Assembly (NCBI RefSeq): GCF_001434295.1
Contig: NZ_AZFA01000010.1
Coordinates: 24,409 to 88,408 of the forward strand
Reading direction: 5' to 3'
DNA from: Companilactobacillus versmoldensis DSM 14857 = KCTC 3814
Lineage (GTDB): Bacteria; Bacillota; Bacilli; Lactobacillales; Lactobacillaceae
DNA length: 64,000 nucleotides
The notes beneath the pieces were generated by a model. That model did no database searches. It had not been told where the DNA came from and worked only from the letters and a program-made list of their open reading frames with translations. Position numbers and translations under genes: made by a program. This document shows positions 7,893 to 16,765 of the stretch, one piece after another (the stretch's first letter is position 1; each line of letters starts with the position of its first letter).

Positions 7893-9221
7893 TCAATTTT
7901 TGCTGACTTTGAGGATCCCTAATGAACAGAGCAAGGAAATCCCAACTATCACAGTTATCCAGATCATCGCATGATCAAATGAAAGATCTGGAGCTTGATA
8001 CTGACTTACCAAGGCTACCACTACTGACAAGCCGACTGATCCACCAATTTGATGGACAGTGTTGACGATACCTGAAGCTGATCCAGTCATTTCTGGTGTC
8101 GTATTGGCAACACCAGACACAGTTATTGGACTAAGAGAAAATGCCTGTCCAATACCGACTAAGACCATTGGAATAGCAATCCCGACCCAATAACCAGCCT
8201 TGATACCAATTATTGCGGTCGCTGCAACACCAACGAAAGTAATGATCATTCCAGTGACCAATAATCTCGAATTACGTACCTTAGCCGACATTCTTGTTTC
8301 AACCGCTGCAAATACGAATTGCGGAATAGTTTCCGGCAAGAAACCAATCGCTGACATCAAAGGACTGAAGCCATAGACACGCTGCATCGCTAAAGGAGTC
8401 AAGAAGAAGTAGGTGATTGCAAATCCTAAATAGGTAAATCTTGCCGCATAGGCAAAACTACGTTCACTATTCCTGAACAATGATAATGGCATGATTGGCT
8501 CCGCAGTTCTTTTTTCTTGAAAGACGAAGAACGCCAAACTAATTATCGCCACGATCAAAGATAAAAGTCGATAATCACTCCCATCAATACTGTATACCAA
8601 AGCTGAAACTCCGACGACTGAAAAAATAGTTCCTAGAATATCGATTTTTTCAGCATAGGTTTTTCCTGATTTGAGGTACTTCAGAGATAGTAATAGCATC
8701 GCGATACCAATTGGGAAATTTAGGAAGAATCCAACTCGCCAAGACCAATAACTGGCAATTATCCCTCCGATAACTAAACCGAAACTGGAGCCAAGACCAG
8801 CTGTAGCTCCGTAATATCCGATAGCTTTAGTCCGCATCGTTCCGGAATAATTATCCATCAACAATGCTAACGTGCTAGGAGCCAAAATCGATGAACCGAT
8901 TCCCTGAACGGCCCGCATTGAGATGATCATCGTAGCATTCGTTGCTAATCCAACGAACAAAGAACTGATACTGAAGATCAATAAACCTATTAAGTATACT
9001 TTTTTCCTACCGAAAACATCCCCTGCTTTACCTGAGAATAACAGTAAACCACCGAACGTTAAGGCATAAGCATTTGTTATCCAAGACAATGCTTGGTTGT
9101 TAAGAGATAAATCATTAGCAATTTTTGCCGTACTAGTAAAAATAATCGAATTATCCAAAATAATCATAAAATACGTTAAAAGGATGATCGGCAATGCTAT
9201 CCCAAATTTTTCTTTTTTGAT
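7893..9221 (-). CDS. MFS drug:proton antiporter (DHA2/EmrB-QacA-like)
   Basis: About 442 residues. MFS motifs: LDNSI in the first helix (motif D1 of DHA2 efflux pumps), GKAGDVFGRKKV (motif A) near residue 65, RAVQGIGSSILAP (motif B), and motif C-like GASAGLGSS-type glycines around GATAGLGSSFGLVIGG. Expected role: proton-driven export of toxic organics. The best ribosome site (GAAGGAGT at about 9226-9233) points to an ATC codon at 9219-9221, giving an N-terminus KKEKFGIALPIILL; the first conventional start is a TTG at 9194 without a good site. Followed, one base later, by the esterase gene. Confidence 0.82.
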   Translation of the reverse strand: MKKEKFGIALPIILLTYFMIILDNSIIFTSTAKIANDLSLNNQALSWITNAYALTFGGLLLFSGKAGDVFGRKKVYLIGLLIFSISSLFVGLATNATMIISMRAVQGIGSSILAPSTLALLMDNYSGTMRTKAIGYYGATAGLGSSFGLVIGGIIASYWSWRVGFFLNFPIGIAMLLLSLKYLKSGKTYAEKIDILGTIFSVVGVSALVYSIDGSDYRLLSLIVAIISLAFFVFQEKRTAEPIMPLSLFRNSERSFAYAARFTYLGFAITYFFLTPLAMQRVYGFSPLMSAIGFLPETIPQFVFAAVETRMSAKVRNSRLLVTGMIITFVGVAATAIIGIKAGYWVGIAIPMVLVGIGQAFSLSPITVSGVANTTPEMTGSASGIVNTVHQIGGSVGLSVVVALVSQYQAPDLSFDHAMIWITVIVGISLLCSLGILKVSKN

Positions 9222-9319
9222 TGTTACTCCTTCTTTCTAAGTCAAATTTTGAATTTTTGCAAAAAAAATAAAAACTTCAACTTTCGTCAAAGTTTTTAAG
9301 CTGCTATCAAAAATTTTAA

Positions 9320-10363
9320 TTATTTATCACTGACAATAATCAATGATTTAATTGCAGTACGTTTATCCATAGCTTCATAAGCATCTTGAATTTGATCAAG
9401 AGTAAATCTCTTAGTGAAGATTTTGCCAGGATTGATTTTGCCCTTCAATACAGCATCTAAAAGAACATTTTTGTCATCTGTCGTAACGGATGCAACTCCT
9501 CCACGAAGTCCGATGTTCTTCCAGAACAAATTGTTAGTATTCATTTCGGCTTTTTGAGGAACACCGACACGTCCAACGATTGCGCCTGGGCGCCCAACTT
9601 TAACAGCTGTATCAACAGATTGTTCAGTTCCAACACATTCAAGAACTGCATCAGCGCCGTTGCCATCAGTCAATCCCATGACTTTTTCGACAGCCTCGTC
9701 GCCACGCTCAGCGATAATATCTGTTGCGCCAAATTCTTTGGCTAATTTTTGTCTATCTTCATGACGACTCATTGCAATGATACGTTTGGCACCACGCAAC
9801 TTAGCTGAGATCACACCTGAAAGTCCAACACCACCATCACCTAAAACAACGACAGTATCGCCTTCTTTTACTTCAGCACTAGCAGCTGCGTGATAGCCTG
9901 TTGCCATAACATCAGCCAATGCTAAGAAACTATTGAGCATCTCATCCGAATAATCTTCAGGTTGACCAGGTATTTTTACTAAAGCCCAGTTAGCATTGAT
10001 GAATCTCAAGTATTCGCCTTGGTAACCACCGTTGCCGCCGGCTTCTTTATTCATACAATCTCCGTCAAATCCTGCTAAACAAGCGGCACAGTGACCACAG
10101 CCGTGTGTGAATGGAGCAATTACGAAGTCTCCAACTTTTACATCTTTGACTTCTGATCCAACTTCTTGAACAATCCCGATTGCTTCATGTCCAACAGTTG
10201 AACCCTTCTCACGTTTTGAAATACCACGGTACCACCAAAGATCTGATCCACAAACGCAAGCACGAACGATCTTTATGATCGCATCGGTTGGCTTTTGAAT
10301 TTTTGGCATGTCATAGTCTCTGACTTCCATTTTTCCTGGTTCGATAAATGTTGCTGCTCTCAT
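9320..10363 (-). CDS. Zinc-dependent alcohol dehydrogenase (MDR superfamily)
   Basis: 347 residues. ACVCGSDLW near residue 38 carries the catalytic-zinc cysteine, GHEAIGIV the second ligand region, and CGHCAACLAGFDGDC the four structural-zinc cysteines. VVLGDGGVGLSGV (about 171-183) is the Rossmann nucleotide site. The reaction is NAD(P)-dependent interconversion of alcohols and aldehydes. The protein resembles the IMP/threonine-dehydrogenase-like ADHs often found with redox-stress genes in lactobacilli. A conserved 47-bp motif shared with two other redox genes lies at 10447-10493 upstream, suggesting co-regulation. Confidence 0.88.
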   Translation of the reverse strand: MRAATFIEPGKMEVRDYDMPKIQKPTDAIIKIVRACVCGSDLWWYRGISKREKGSTVGHEAIGIVQEVGSEVKDVKVGDFVIAPFTHGCGHCAACLAGFDGDCMNKEAGGNGGYQGEYLRFINANWALVKIPGQPEDYSDEMLNSFLALADVMATGYHAAASAEVKEGDTVVVLGDGGVGLSGVISAKLRGAKRIIAMSRHEDRQKLAKEFGATDIIAERGDEAVEKVMGLTDGNGADAVLECVGTEQSVDTAVKVGRPGAIVGRVGVPQKAEMNTNNLFWKNIGLRGGVASVTTDDKNVLLDAVLKGKINPGKIFTKRFTLDQIQDAYEAMDKRTAIKSLIIVSDK

Positions 10364-10446
10364 TTATAATATCTCCTTCAAAATAATTTTTTATTAATAC
10401 TGATTTTCCTTCATTGGCAAACAAAGTGTAGTTCGATAACCACGTT

Positions 10447-10493
10447 TTGAAAATTACCTCTTAAACATACTGCTATACATAAATCGTATACTG
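10447..10493 (-). promoter_or_regulatory. Shared 47-bp upstream motif, copy 1 (alcohol dehydrogenase)
   Basis: Minus-strand pattern CAGTATACG-N5-TGTATAGCAGTATG-...-GTAATTTTCAA. The same length and order occur at 11295-11341 and 18348-18394, each upstream of a redox gene. Conserved anchors are TATACG at one end and TAATTTT at the other. Probably a regulator site overlapping the promoter. Confidence 0.6.
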
Positions 10494-10509
10494 GTGAATA
10501 GAGTGATAG

Positions 10510-11175
10510 TTATTTTTTTACTTGCTCCACCCAATGTTTGACATTGCTATCAGATTTATCGACTTTGTTGCCATCGACTACTAAAGCCCTTGTAAAGGTA
10601 TTATCTTTTGATCCTTCTGCAGCTAAAATGTCTTCAATCCTTGAGACGCTATCGCCTTGTCCATAGCCACCTTCAGACATAAAGGGGGCAATTTTTTTAC
10701 CACTCAGACGACTGCCATATGTGGTTACAAATGAAGTCATCGGATGCGACAATGTCATCGCCCAGATCGGATAACCAAGATAGACCGTCTGATATTGACT
10801 CAAATCAGGAACAGCCATGTTTAGTTCTGGATAGTCCTCGTTCTCGCGTTCAGAATTAGCCCGCGATAATGTTTTTTGATAATTGCCTGAATAAGAATCT
10901 TTGACGACTATCTCTAAGATATCGGAATCAGTTTGCTCAGCAACTTTACTGGCCAACAATTCCGTACTTCCAGAACGAGAAAAGTAAATGATGATGCTCT
11001 TAGCATCCTTGGTCAATTTTCTGGTTGGAGTATTTTGGCTATTGGTATCATTGCCATCTGATGGCGTACCATAACCATTGCGCCATTCGATATTCGATCT
11101 AGTCAGTTGATTAGCAGTAATCGATTGCCCATCGATCGTGCCATCACTGCCATTTGATTTTTTTGAAAAATTCAT
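10510..11175 (-). CDS. Flavodoxin-family protein
   Basis: 221 residues from the ATG at 11175, about nine bases after GGGAGGT; an earlier in-frame ATG at 11193 precedes that site and is not used. Residues 1-55 are a polar, low-complexity extension. The flavodoxin fold starts at IIIYFSRSGSTE, whose S-R-S-G-S-T-E loop (66-72) binds the FMN phosphate. YLGYPIWAMTLSHPM and FMSEGGYG are the two aromatic FMN loops. It belongs to the flavodoxin_4 group, proposed to act as quinone or FMN-linked reductase partners. The upstream 47-bp motif links it to the adjacent alcohol dehydrogenase. Confidence 0.85.
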   Translation of the reverse strand: MNFSKKSNGSDGTIDGQSITANQLTRSNIEWRNGYGTPSDGNDTNSQNTPTRKLTKDAKSIIIYFSRSGSTELLASKVAEQTDSDILEIVVKDSYSGNYQKTLSRANSERENEDYPELNMAVPDLSQYQTVYLGYPIWAMTLSHPMTSFVTTYGSRLSGKKIAPFMSEGGYGQGDSVSRIEDILAAEGSKDNTFTRALVVDGNKVDKSDSNVKHWVEQVKK

Positions 11176-11294
11176 ATTTAACAAACCTCCCATTATCGGG
11201 ATAAAAGTAACCTACTAAGCATTCACTTTTTCACAGTTCGGTATTTGCTTTCTTCCTTTAATTGTTGAATTCAGTATAGAACCCCATGAGCAAG

Positions 11295-11341
11295 AAAAAA
11301 ATTACTAAATAAACATGGTAGTATTCGCAATACGTATAGTA
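11295..11341 (-). promoter_or_regulatory. Shared 47-bp upstream motif, copy 2 (flavodoxin)
   Basis: Aligns without gaps to the copies at 10447-10493 and 18348-18394; keeps TATACG and AGTAATTTT at the same spacing. Confidence 0.55.
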
Positions 11342-11348
11342 AAAATAG

Positions 11349-11376
11349 CAAAAAAACACCTCATTTGAGGTGTTTT
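11349..11376 (-). terminator. Terminator after the RelE-type toxin gene
   Basis: AACACCTC-attt-GAGGTGTT stem with A7 and T4 flanks, directly after the toxin stop. Confidence 0.75.
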
Positions 11377-11378
11377 CT

Positions 11379-11654
11379 CTACTTGTAGATTGTTCTTCTA
11401 TGTCCAATATTAATTGCTAATACAACTAGTTGAGAATCTTCGATTTCAACAATTATTCGATAATTACCAATTCGGTAACGCCAAAATCCTGCCAGATTGG
11501 ATTTCAATATTTTTCCATGAGCTCTGGGATCATTTGCACCATCAATATTTAAATAGAGCCATCTAGTTATTAGTACAGCTTGATGACGATCCATTTTTCT
11601 AAGTTGTTTGATGGCTTTCTCACTGAAAACTAGTTTATATTTTCCCGAATTCAT
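11379..11654 (-). CDS. RelE/ParE-family toxin
   Basis: 91 residues, the typical length of a RelE toxin. FSEKAIKQLRKMDRHQA is the first helix, and GFWRYRIGNYRIIVEIED plus VLAINIGHRR form the sheet with the basic/aromatic residues that in RelE proteins contact ribosome-bound mRNA. Its start overlaps the antitoxin gene by 20 bp. The expected role is translation-dependent mRNA cleavage unless neutralised by the partner. A ParE-type gyrase activity cannot be excluded from sequence. Confidence 0.85.
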   Translation of the reverse strand: MNSGKYKLVFSEKAIKQLRKMDRHQAVLITRWLYLNIDGANDPRAHGKILKSNLAGFWRYRIGNYRIIVEIEDSQLVVLAINIGHRRTIYK

Positions 11655-11862
11655 CCAGCACTTCCTTCATAGAAGTTGTTTCCTTATTACTTTCTAGATA
11701 AGCCTTATGGGCAACCTCCGCAACCTGTAAATCGTAGGCATCTTCCAATTGCTCCATCGAATACTTTTTGATCAGTTCTGATAAAGGAATGCCGTAAAAA
11801 TCAGCCATATACTGGAGCCATTCTTTTTCATCATCTGAAACTCTAAGTGTAATCATAGCCAT
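11635..11862 (-). CDS. RelB-type antitoxin (ribbon-helix-helix)
   Basis: 75 residues. MAMITLRVSDDEKEWLQYMA is the start of a ribbon-helix-helix DNA-binding domain, and the acidic/helical C-terminus (residues 40-75) would wrap the toxin. It precedes and overlaps the toxin gene by 20 bp, the usual antitoxin-first order. A GGACTGGTGAT ribosome region precedes the ATG. Direct repeats just upstream are likely the operator bound by this protein alone or with the toxin. Confidence 0.85.
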   Translation of the reverse strand: MAMITLRVSDDEKEWLQYMADFYGIPLSELIKKYSMEQLEDAYDLQVAEVAHKAYLESNKETTSMKEVLDEFGKI

Positions 11863-11883
11863 ATTATCACCAGTCCTTTTTGT

Positions 11884-11909
11884 AAAACATTGTAATACAA
11901 AACATTGTG
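11884..11909. promoter_or_regulatory. Direct-repeat operator of the toxin-antitoxin operon
   Basis: Two copies of AAAACATTGT, at 11884-11893 and 11899-11908, 15 bp apart and about 22 bp upstream of the antitoxin start. Placement fits ribbon-helix-helix autoregulation. Confidence 0.5.
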
Positions 11910-11955
11910 ATTCTCAATCTTATTACTTAACACAAAGAAATTACGCTTAACATCA

Positions 11956-11983
11956 AAAAAAACACCTCCACTGAGGTGTTTTC
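11956..11983 (-). terminator. Terminator after the P-type ATPase gene
   Basis: AACACCTC-cact-GAGGTGTT stem with A-rich and T-rich flanks. Its arms are identical to those of the terminator at 11349-11376. Confidence 0.75.
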
Positions 11984-14734
11984 CTACCATATTTTTATTC
12001 CAAATATCTCTTTGATACCTGACAAGATCAACGTTGGCAATGCGGGGATGAACACGAGCATGATGTAGACGACCATTGGCAATTGAGCCGTTCCCATCAC
12101 CATATTGAAGAATGGGATCGCTGTCACCAAGATCGAGCTGACACTGGCGAATGCCACCGCAGCTAACAAATGTTTATTTTCAAATGGATTTCTTCTGAAG
12201 ATAGACTTCGAACTTCTGGCGTCGAACACGTGCCATAACTGACCGAATACCAAGGTCAAGAAAGCTACCGTCTGAGCTTGTTGAGCAGTTGCGCCATTCT
12301 TAGCTGCCCAAACGAAGGCTAGGTAGACCATGCCACCCATCACCAAACCACGGATCAAGACTCTTGACCAAGTGTGATTTGCTAAAACTGATTCATTCAC
12401 GTCACGCGGTTTTTCTTTCATAATATCTGATTCGGCAACGTCGTATCCTAAAGCAAACGATGGGATCGAGTCACTGATCATATTGACCCATAAGACCATC
12501 AAAGCACTCAATGTCGCCGTCCCTGCTCCGACTTGGCCAAACGATGTCGTCAAGAATAGACCAAACAGTAAAGCTGACACTTCGGCCACGTTAGTCGTTA
12601 ACTCGTGACGCATGAAGTTCTTGATATTAGCGTAGATCATCCGACCGCTTCGAACTGATTTTTCGATGGTCGTAAATTTATCATCTAACAGTATCAAGTC
12701 AGCTGAATCTTTCGTAACTTCAGTCCCGGTGATACCCATCGCGATCCCGATGTCAGCAGCCTTCAAAGCTGGAGCATCGTTAACGCCATCACCAGTCATC
12801 GCCACAATTTGTTTCTGTCTTTGCAGCTGTTTGATGATCCGTTGCTTGTGCTCAGGCGTCACCCGAGCATAGATATTAGTTTCTAAAACCAACTTGAATA
12901 ATTCATCGTCAGTCATATTTTCAATTTCCGTACCTTCGACCACGCGAGCATCCCTGGATTTAACTATCCCCAGGTCATATGCAATTGCTCGAGCAGTCTG
13001 TGCGTGGTCACCAGTGATCATGACCACTTCGATTTTAGCATCATTCAAAGTCTTAACTGATTGCTTAACTTCTGGTCGCGGAGGATCGATGATCCCTGCG
13101 ATACCAACGATAGTTAAGTTTTGTTCCAATTCTTCAACACTAGCAGTTTCCGCTTCTTTTTGAGAAATATCGCGATAGGCGACTGCCAATGTCCGTAAAG
13201 CTTTTTTCGCATATCCATCGAAGATCTCGTTGAATCTGTCAGCATTTTTGCTGGAGACCATTTCGCCGTCTAATAATATATTTTGACTATTTTTCAAGAG
13301 CACGTCTGGCGCTCCCTTAGTGTAAAGCCGGTATCCTGAGCCCGATTTAACGATCACGCTCATCATTTTTCGAGCACTAGTAAACGGTAAAGTCCGCGTC
13401 AATTCACGGTCTTTCAATAAGCCTTCCTTAGTAACGCCAGCTTTTTGCCCTAAAACGTTCAAAGCAATCTCAGTCGGATTACCGAACGGCTTCATTTCGC
13501 CGTCGACTTCCTTAACCGCTGATTCGTTACAAAGGACAGCTCCCGCTAGAAAAGCAGAATCGCTGATAACTGACTTATTTGCGTCAGCTTTGATATCTCC
13601 AGTGGTTTCGTAACCTAGTCCATCAACCTTATATAAATTAGTTCCGTCGTAATATTCAGTCACCGTCATCTGGTTCTGAGTCAAAGTACCAGTTTTATCA
13701 GAAGCAATATATGAAGTACTACCCAGAGTTTCAACACTATTAAGTGACTTGATCAGACCGTTGTTCAAAGCTGTCTTAGTTGCACCGATAGTTAACACGA
13801 TCGACAGAACAATCGGCATTGCATCAGGAATCGAAGCAACTGCTAACGAGATCGAAGTCGATAGCACAGAACTGATTGAATCGATACTGAAACCACCGGC
13901 TTTAATTATCCCAATGACGAAAGTCATTAAGACGATTGCACCGGAAGCCTTCATTAAACTACCAGTTAATTTTTTGATAGTAGTTTGCAGAGGCGACGGT
14001 TTCTTGTCGGTATTGTTCAACATCGTGGCGATGTTACCTAATTCGGTGTTTTGACCGATACCCACGATGATCCCGACACCTTGTCCATTAGCGACCGTCG
14101 AACCAGAATAACCCATGTTGTTACGGTCAGTCAGTTGAACATCGTCGGAAATCGCATCGATATCTTTTTGGATTGCATCGGCTTCACCGGTCAGATGAGA
14201 CTCAATTACCTGTAATTCTGAACTCTCGAGCCAACGTACGTCAGCTTCAACAAAGTCCCCCATCTTCACCTTGATGATGTCACCAACAACTAATTCAGCT
14301 GTCGGCACCGTTTGCCATTCGAAGTCCCGTAAGACGACGCTGGTCCGGTCGTTCATTTCTTTCAACGCATCCAGACTTTTTTTGGTACTCATTTCCTGGA
14401 AAAAGACAATAGTCGCGTTGATGAGCACTAATATCCCAATGGCGATGGCTTCATAGAGGGCCTCTTTACCATGCTGGGAATTATTTTGAAAATTGAAAGC
14501 ATATAAGGAACTCAGCAATGACAACAGCACTGCACCGAGCAGCACGATGACGATTGGTTCCTTAAAGCCTTTGAGGAAAACTTTCCATAACGGATCTTCT
14601 TTTTTCTCCGTTAATTCATTTGTGCCATATAGTTTTCGATTATCGAGGACTTGTTCGTTCGTTAGGCCGCGTTTTGAATCGACTAATAGCTTGTCTAAAA
14701 CATCCGAAGTTGTTAGTTGATAAAATTTGGTCAG
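11984..14734 (-). CDS. P2-type cation-translocating ATPase (Ca2+-ATPase/PMR1-like)
   Basis: About 916 residues from 14734; the frame is open to 14812. Motifs in order: LTGEADAI (actuator; usually TGES), SIPDAMP in helix M4 (usual PEGLP), SDKTGTLTQNQMT with the phosphorylated Asp, TKGAPDVLL (nucleotide domain), MTGDGVNDAPALKAADIGIAMG (hinge), then NMISDSIPSFALGYD in M6. Six or more C-terminal helices follow. This is the layout of calcium/manganese-exporting P-type ATPases. Start uncertain: AAAGGA stands eight bases before a CTG at 14734, and a TTG at 14812 gives an atypical N-terminal extension. Confidence 0.87.
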   Translation of the reverse strand: MTKFYQLTTSDVLDKLLVDSKRGLTNEQVLDNRKLYGTNELTEKKEDPLWKVFLKGFKEPIVIVLLGAVLLSLLSSLYAFNFQNNSQHGKEALYEAIAIGILVLINATIVFFQEMSTKKSLDALKEMNDRTSVVLRDFEWQTVPTAELVVGDIIKVKMGDFVEADVRWLESSELQVIESHLTGEADAIQKDIDAISDDVQLTDRNNMGYSGSTVANGQGVGIIVGIGQNTELGNIATMLNNTDKKPSPLQTTIKKLTGSLMKASGAIVLMTFVIGIIKAGGFSIDSISSVLSTSISLAVASIPDAMPIVLSIVLTIGATKTALNNGLIKSLNSVETLGSTSYIASDKTGTLTQNQMTVTEYYDGTNLYKVDGLGYETTGDIKADANKSVISDSAFLAGAVLCNESAVKEVDGEMKPFGNPTEIALNVLGQKAGVTKEGLLKDRELTRTLPFTSARKMMSVIVKSGSGYRLYTKGAPDVLLKNSQNILLDGEMVSSKNADRFNEIFDGYAKKALRTLAVAYRDISQKEAETASVEELEQNLTIVGIAGIIDPPRPEVKQSVKTLNDAKIEVVMITGDHAQTARAIAYDLGIVKSRDARVVEGTEIENMTDDELFKLVLETNIYARVTPEHKQRIIKQLQRQKQIVAMTGDGVNDAPALKAADIGIAMGITGTEVTKDSADLILLDDKFTTIEKSVRSGRMIYANIKNFMRHELTTNVAEVSALLFGLFLTTSFGQVGAGTATLSALMVLWVNMISDSIPSFALGYDVAESDIMKEKPRDVNESVLANHTWSRVLIRGLVMGGMVYLAFVWAAKNGATAQQAQTVAFLTLVFGQLWHVFDARSSKSIFRRNPFENKHLLAAVAFASVSSILVTAIPFFNMVMGTAQLPMVVYIMLVFIPALPTLILSGIKEIFGIKIW

Positions 14735-14949
14735 AAAATCAATCCTTTCATTTTGAAAACAAGCCTTAAAAACATTCATTCTAGTAGACAGAATCATCAG
14801 AAAAACTTGCAAACAATTTATTTTATATCCCTCTATGTATAAATTTTATCATATATATAATATTAGTTTCAAGGAATAAAATCATATTATAGAAATATAA
14901 AATAGATAAAATGATTATAAATCCCACTATAGCAGTGTTATGTAACCTA

Positions 14950-14983
14950 AAAAAGCGACTAACATTTTTCGTTAGTCGCTTAA
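14950..14983 (-). terminator. Terminator after the aldo/keto reductase gene
   Basis: AAGCGACTAAC-attttttc-like loop-GTTAGTCGCTT, an 11-bp stem directly after the stop codon. Confidence 0.8.
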
Positions 14984-14985
14984 AT

Positions 14986-15837
14986 TTATTTTTGAGCTTC
15001 AAAATCAACAGGTTGATTAACGTATCTGTCACGATCAGAAGCAGTGGGATGATAAAAGCTTTTGCCTCGATCAAGCATGGCAATCTCGGCCATCTCAGAC
15101 TCCGTCAATTCAAAATCGAAAATATTACGATTATCCTTGATATGGTCAGGATTAGTCGAACCAGGGATCACGATGAACCCCATTTGAGTGTGCCAACGTA
15201 AAATAATTTGCACGCTCGACTTACTATATTTTTCAGCCAGCTTAGCAAAAATTGGTTCAGCCAAAAGACCGCTATTACCGTGTCCCAGTGGGAACCACGA
15301 CATCAGGCGAGTGCCAATTGGCTTTAAAATCTCTCGAACGGTCTTTTCTGTGAAATAAGGATGAGTCTCTAACTGGATAACTTGTGGTTTCAGTTCCGAA
15401 CCAGCTAATAATTTTTTCAGGCTATCGCCCTTGAAATTAGAGATCCCGATAGCTCTCAGTTTGCCAGCTCGATAAGCTTCCTCTAATTGATGATAGCCAG
15501 TTAGATAGTCACCAACTGGTTGATGAAGGAACATTATATCCAAATGATCAGTGCCCAGACGATCTAAAGTCTTATCGATTGCATCTGGGTCGCCATATTC
15601 AGTTGGCCATAACTTCAAGCTTAAAAAGATCTCATCTCGAGGAACTCCGGAGCATTCGATGCCCCGACCGACGCCTCGTTCGTTCAAATAAATGTTAGCT
15701 GTATCGATTAGACGATAATCAGCATTCAAAGCTTCAAAGACTTCTTGTTCGGCAGCTTCTGGCGCCATCGCATTAGTTCCGAGACCAATTTTTGGAATAG
15801 CAATATCATTATTTAATTTAAAAATTTCTTCAGCCAT
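14986..15837 (-). CDS. Aldo/keto reductase (AKR5-like)
   Basis: 283 residues. The AKR catalytic tetrad is visible: Asp45 (YRLIDTANIY), Tyr50, Lys75 (SLKLWP) and His105 (IMFLHQP). The NADPH-binding tail IPGSTNPDHIKDN is present (the more usual form is IPKS). The enzyme reduces aldehydes or ketones with NADPH. It is the last gene of a row of four reductase genes on this strand (18293 down to 14986), probably co-transcribed although a 147-bp gap with an inverted repeat separates it from the SDR gene. Confidence 0.85.
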   Translation of the reverse strand: MAEEIFKLNNDIAIPKIGLGTNAMAPEAAEQEVFEALNADYRLIDTANIYLNERGVGRGIECSGVPRDEIFLSLKLWPTEYGDPDAIDKTLDRLGTDHLDIMFLHQPVGDYLTGYHQLEEAYRAGKLRAIGISNFKGDSLKKLLAGSELKPQVIQLETHPYFTEKTVREILKPIGTRLMSWFPLGHGNSGLLAEPIFAKLAEKYSKSSVQIILRWHTQMGFIVIPGSTNPDHIKDNRNIFDFELTESEMAEIAMLDRGKSFYHPTASDRDRYVNQPVDFEAQK

Positions 15838-15865
15838 GATACTTACTCTTTTTTATTTTAATTGT

Positions 15866-15945
15866 GCGAGGCTGGAGCCAAAGACGTCAAACTTTCTCAA
15901 GTTAACGACCGATTTAAATCTGGCTCCCAACCAGCTTAATAGTAA
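15866..15945. repeat. Imperfect inverted repeat between reductase genes
   Basis: GGCTGGAGCCA near 15870 and TGGCTCCCAACCAGC near 15935 can pair across about 45 nt. It could form a processing or attenuation structure inside the four-gene reductase row, or be a mobile small repeat. No second copy was seen in the window. Confidence 0.4.
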
Positions 15946-15984
15946 GCGCATATGCTGATTTCTTCAATTAACAAGGATAGAAAA

Positions 15985-16728
15985 TTATCCCAATTGATTA
16001 GTTGGACGAATGACGACTTCGTTCCAGGCTGCATCAGCGGGTAAATCGATTGCTTGTTTGATAGTTAAAGCAACACGTTCGACTGGGATGCTATATGCTT
16101 CATAGAATTTTTCCATGCCAGCTTTAACTTGTGGGTCAGTAACTGATGACAATAATCCAGTGTTGATAGCACCTGGTGAGACCACTGTTACACGGACATT
16201 GTTCTTGGCATCGACCATTTCTTGTCTTAATGATTCGCTGATTGCACGAACGGCGTACTTAGTTGCGGAATATACAGCACTTCCCTGATGTGCTTGATGT
16301 CCGGCAACTGATGAAACGTTGATGATATGTCCTGATTTCTGCTTATCCATGTAAGGGATAGCTGCACCGATACCATACAAAGTTCCTTTAATATTAATGT
16401 CGATCATGTTGTTCCAATCTTGAATCTTTTTTTCAGACAAAATTGATTGTGGCATGATTCCGGCATTATTGATCCATACGTCAATGCGACCGAATTTATC
16501 GATTGCTAATTTTGCCAATGACTCAACTTGATCATCATCAGTGACATCAGTAGATTGATAGACTGCTTGTCCACCTAATTTTTCAACTTTTTCAGATATC
16601 TCTTTTAGCAAATTTTCACGACGAGCACCCAAAACTAATTTGGCACCGTCCTTTGCCAATAATTCAGCACTAGCTTCACCAATACCACTTGATGCTCCAG
16701 TGATTACAACTACTTTTTCGTCAGCCAT
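15985..16728 (-). CDS. Short-chain dehydrogenase/reductase (SDR)
   Basis: 247 residues from the ATG at 16728, which follows GGGAGAATTAT. The longer open frame to 16824 runs into the upstream gene and is rejected. Seen: TGASSGIG (residues 10-17, cofactor loop), a basic ARR after the second strand favouring NADPH, NNAG, and the catalytic Ser plus YSATK. This is the classical SDR subfamily common in lactobacilli. The substrate is unknown. It sits 37 bp downstream of the NmrA-like gene in the reductase operon. Confidence 0.87.
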   Translation of the reverse strand: MADEKVVVITGASSGIGEASAELLAKDGAKLVLGARRENLLKEISEKVEKLGGQAVYQSTDVTDDDQVESLAKLAIDKFGRIDVWINNAGIMPQSILSEKKIQDWNNMIDINIKGTLYGIGAAIPYMDKQKSGHIINVSSVAGHQAHQGSAVYSATKYAVRAISESLRQEMVDAKNNVRVTVVSPGAINTGLLSSVTDPQVKAGMEKFYEAYSIPVERVALTIKQAIDLPADAAWNEVVIRPTNQLG

Positions 16729-16765
16729 ATAATTCTCCCTCTGATTTTTATGATTAATTTTTAAA

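Noticed and set aside
14823..15083. 86-codon minus-strand ORF overlapping the end of the aldo/keto reductase gene
   Set aside because: No ribosome site, overlaps a confident gene and its terminator, and has no family-like pattern.
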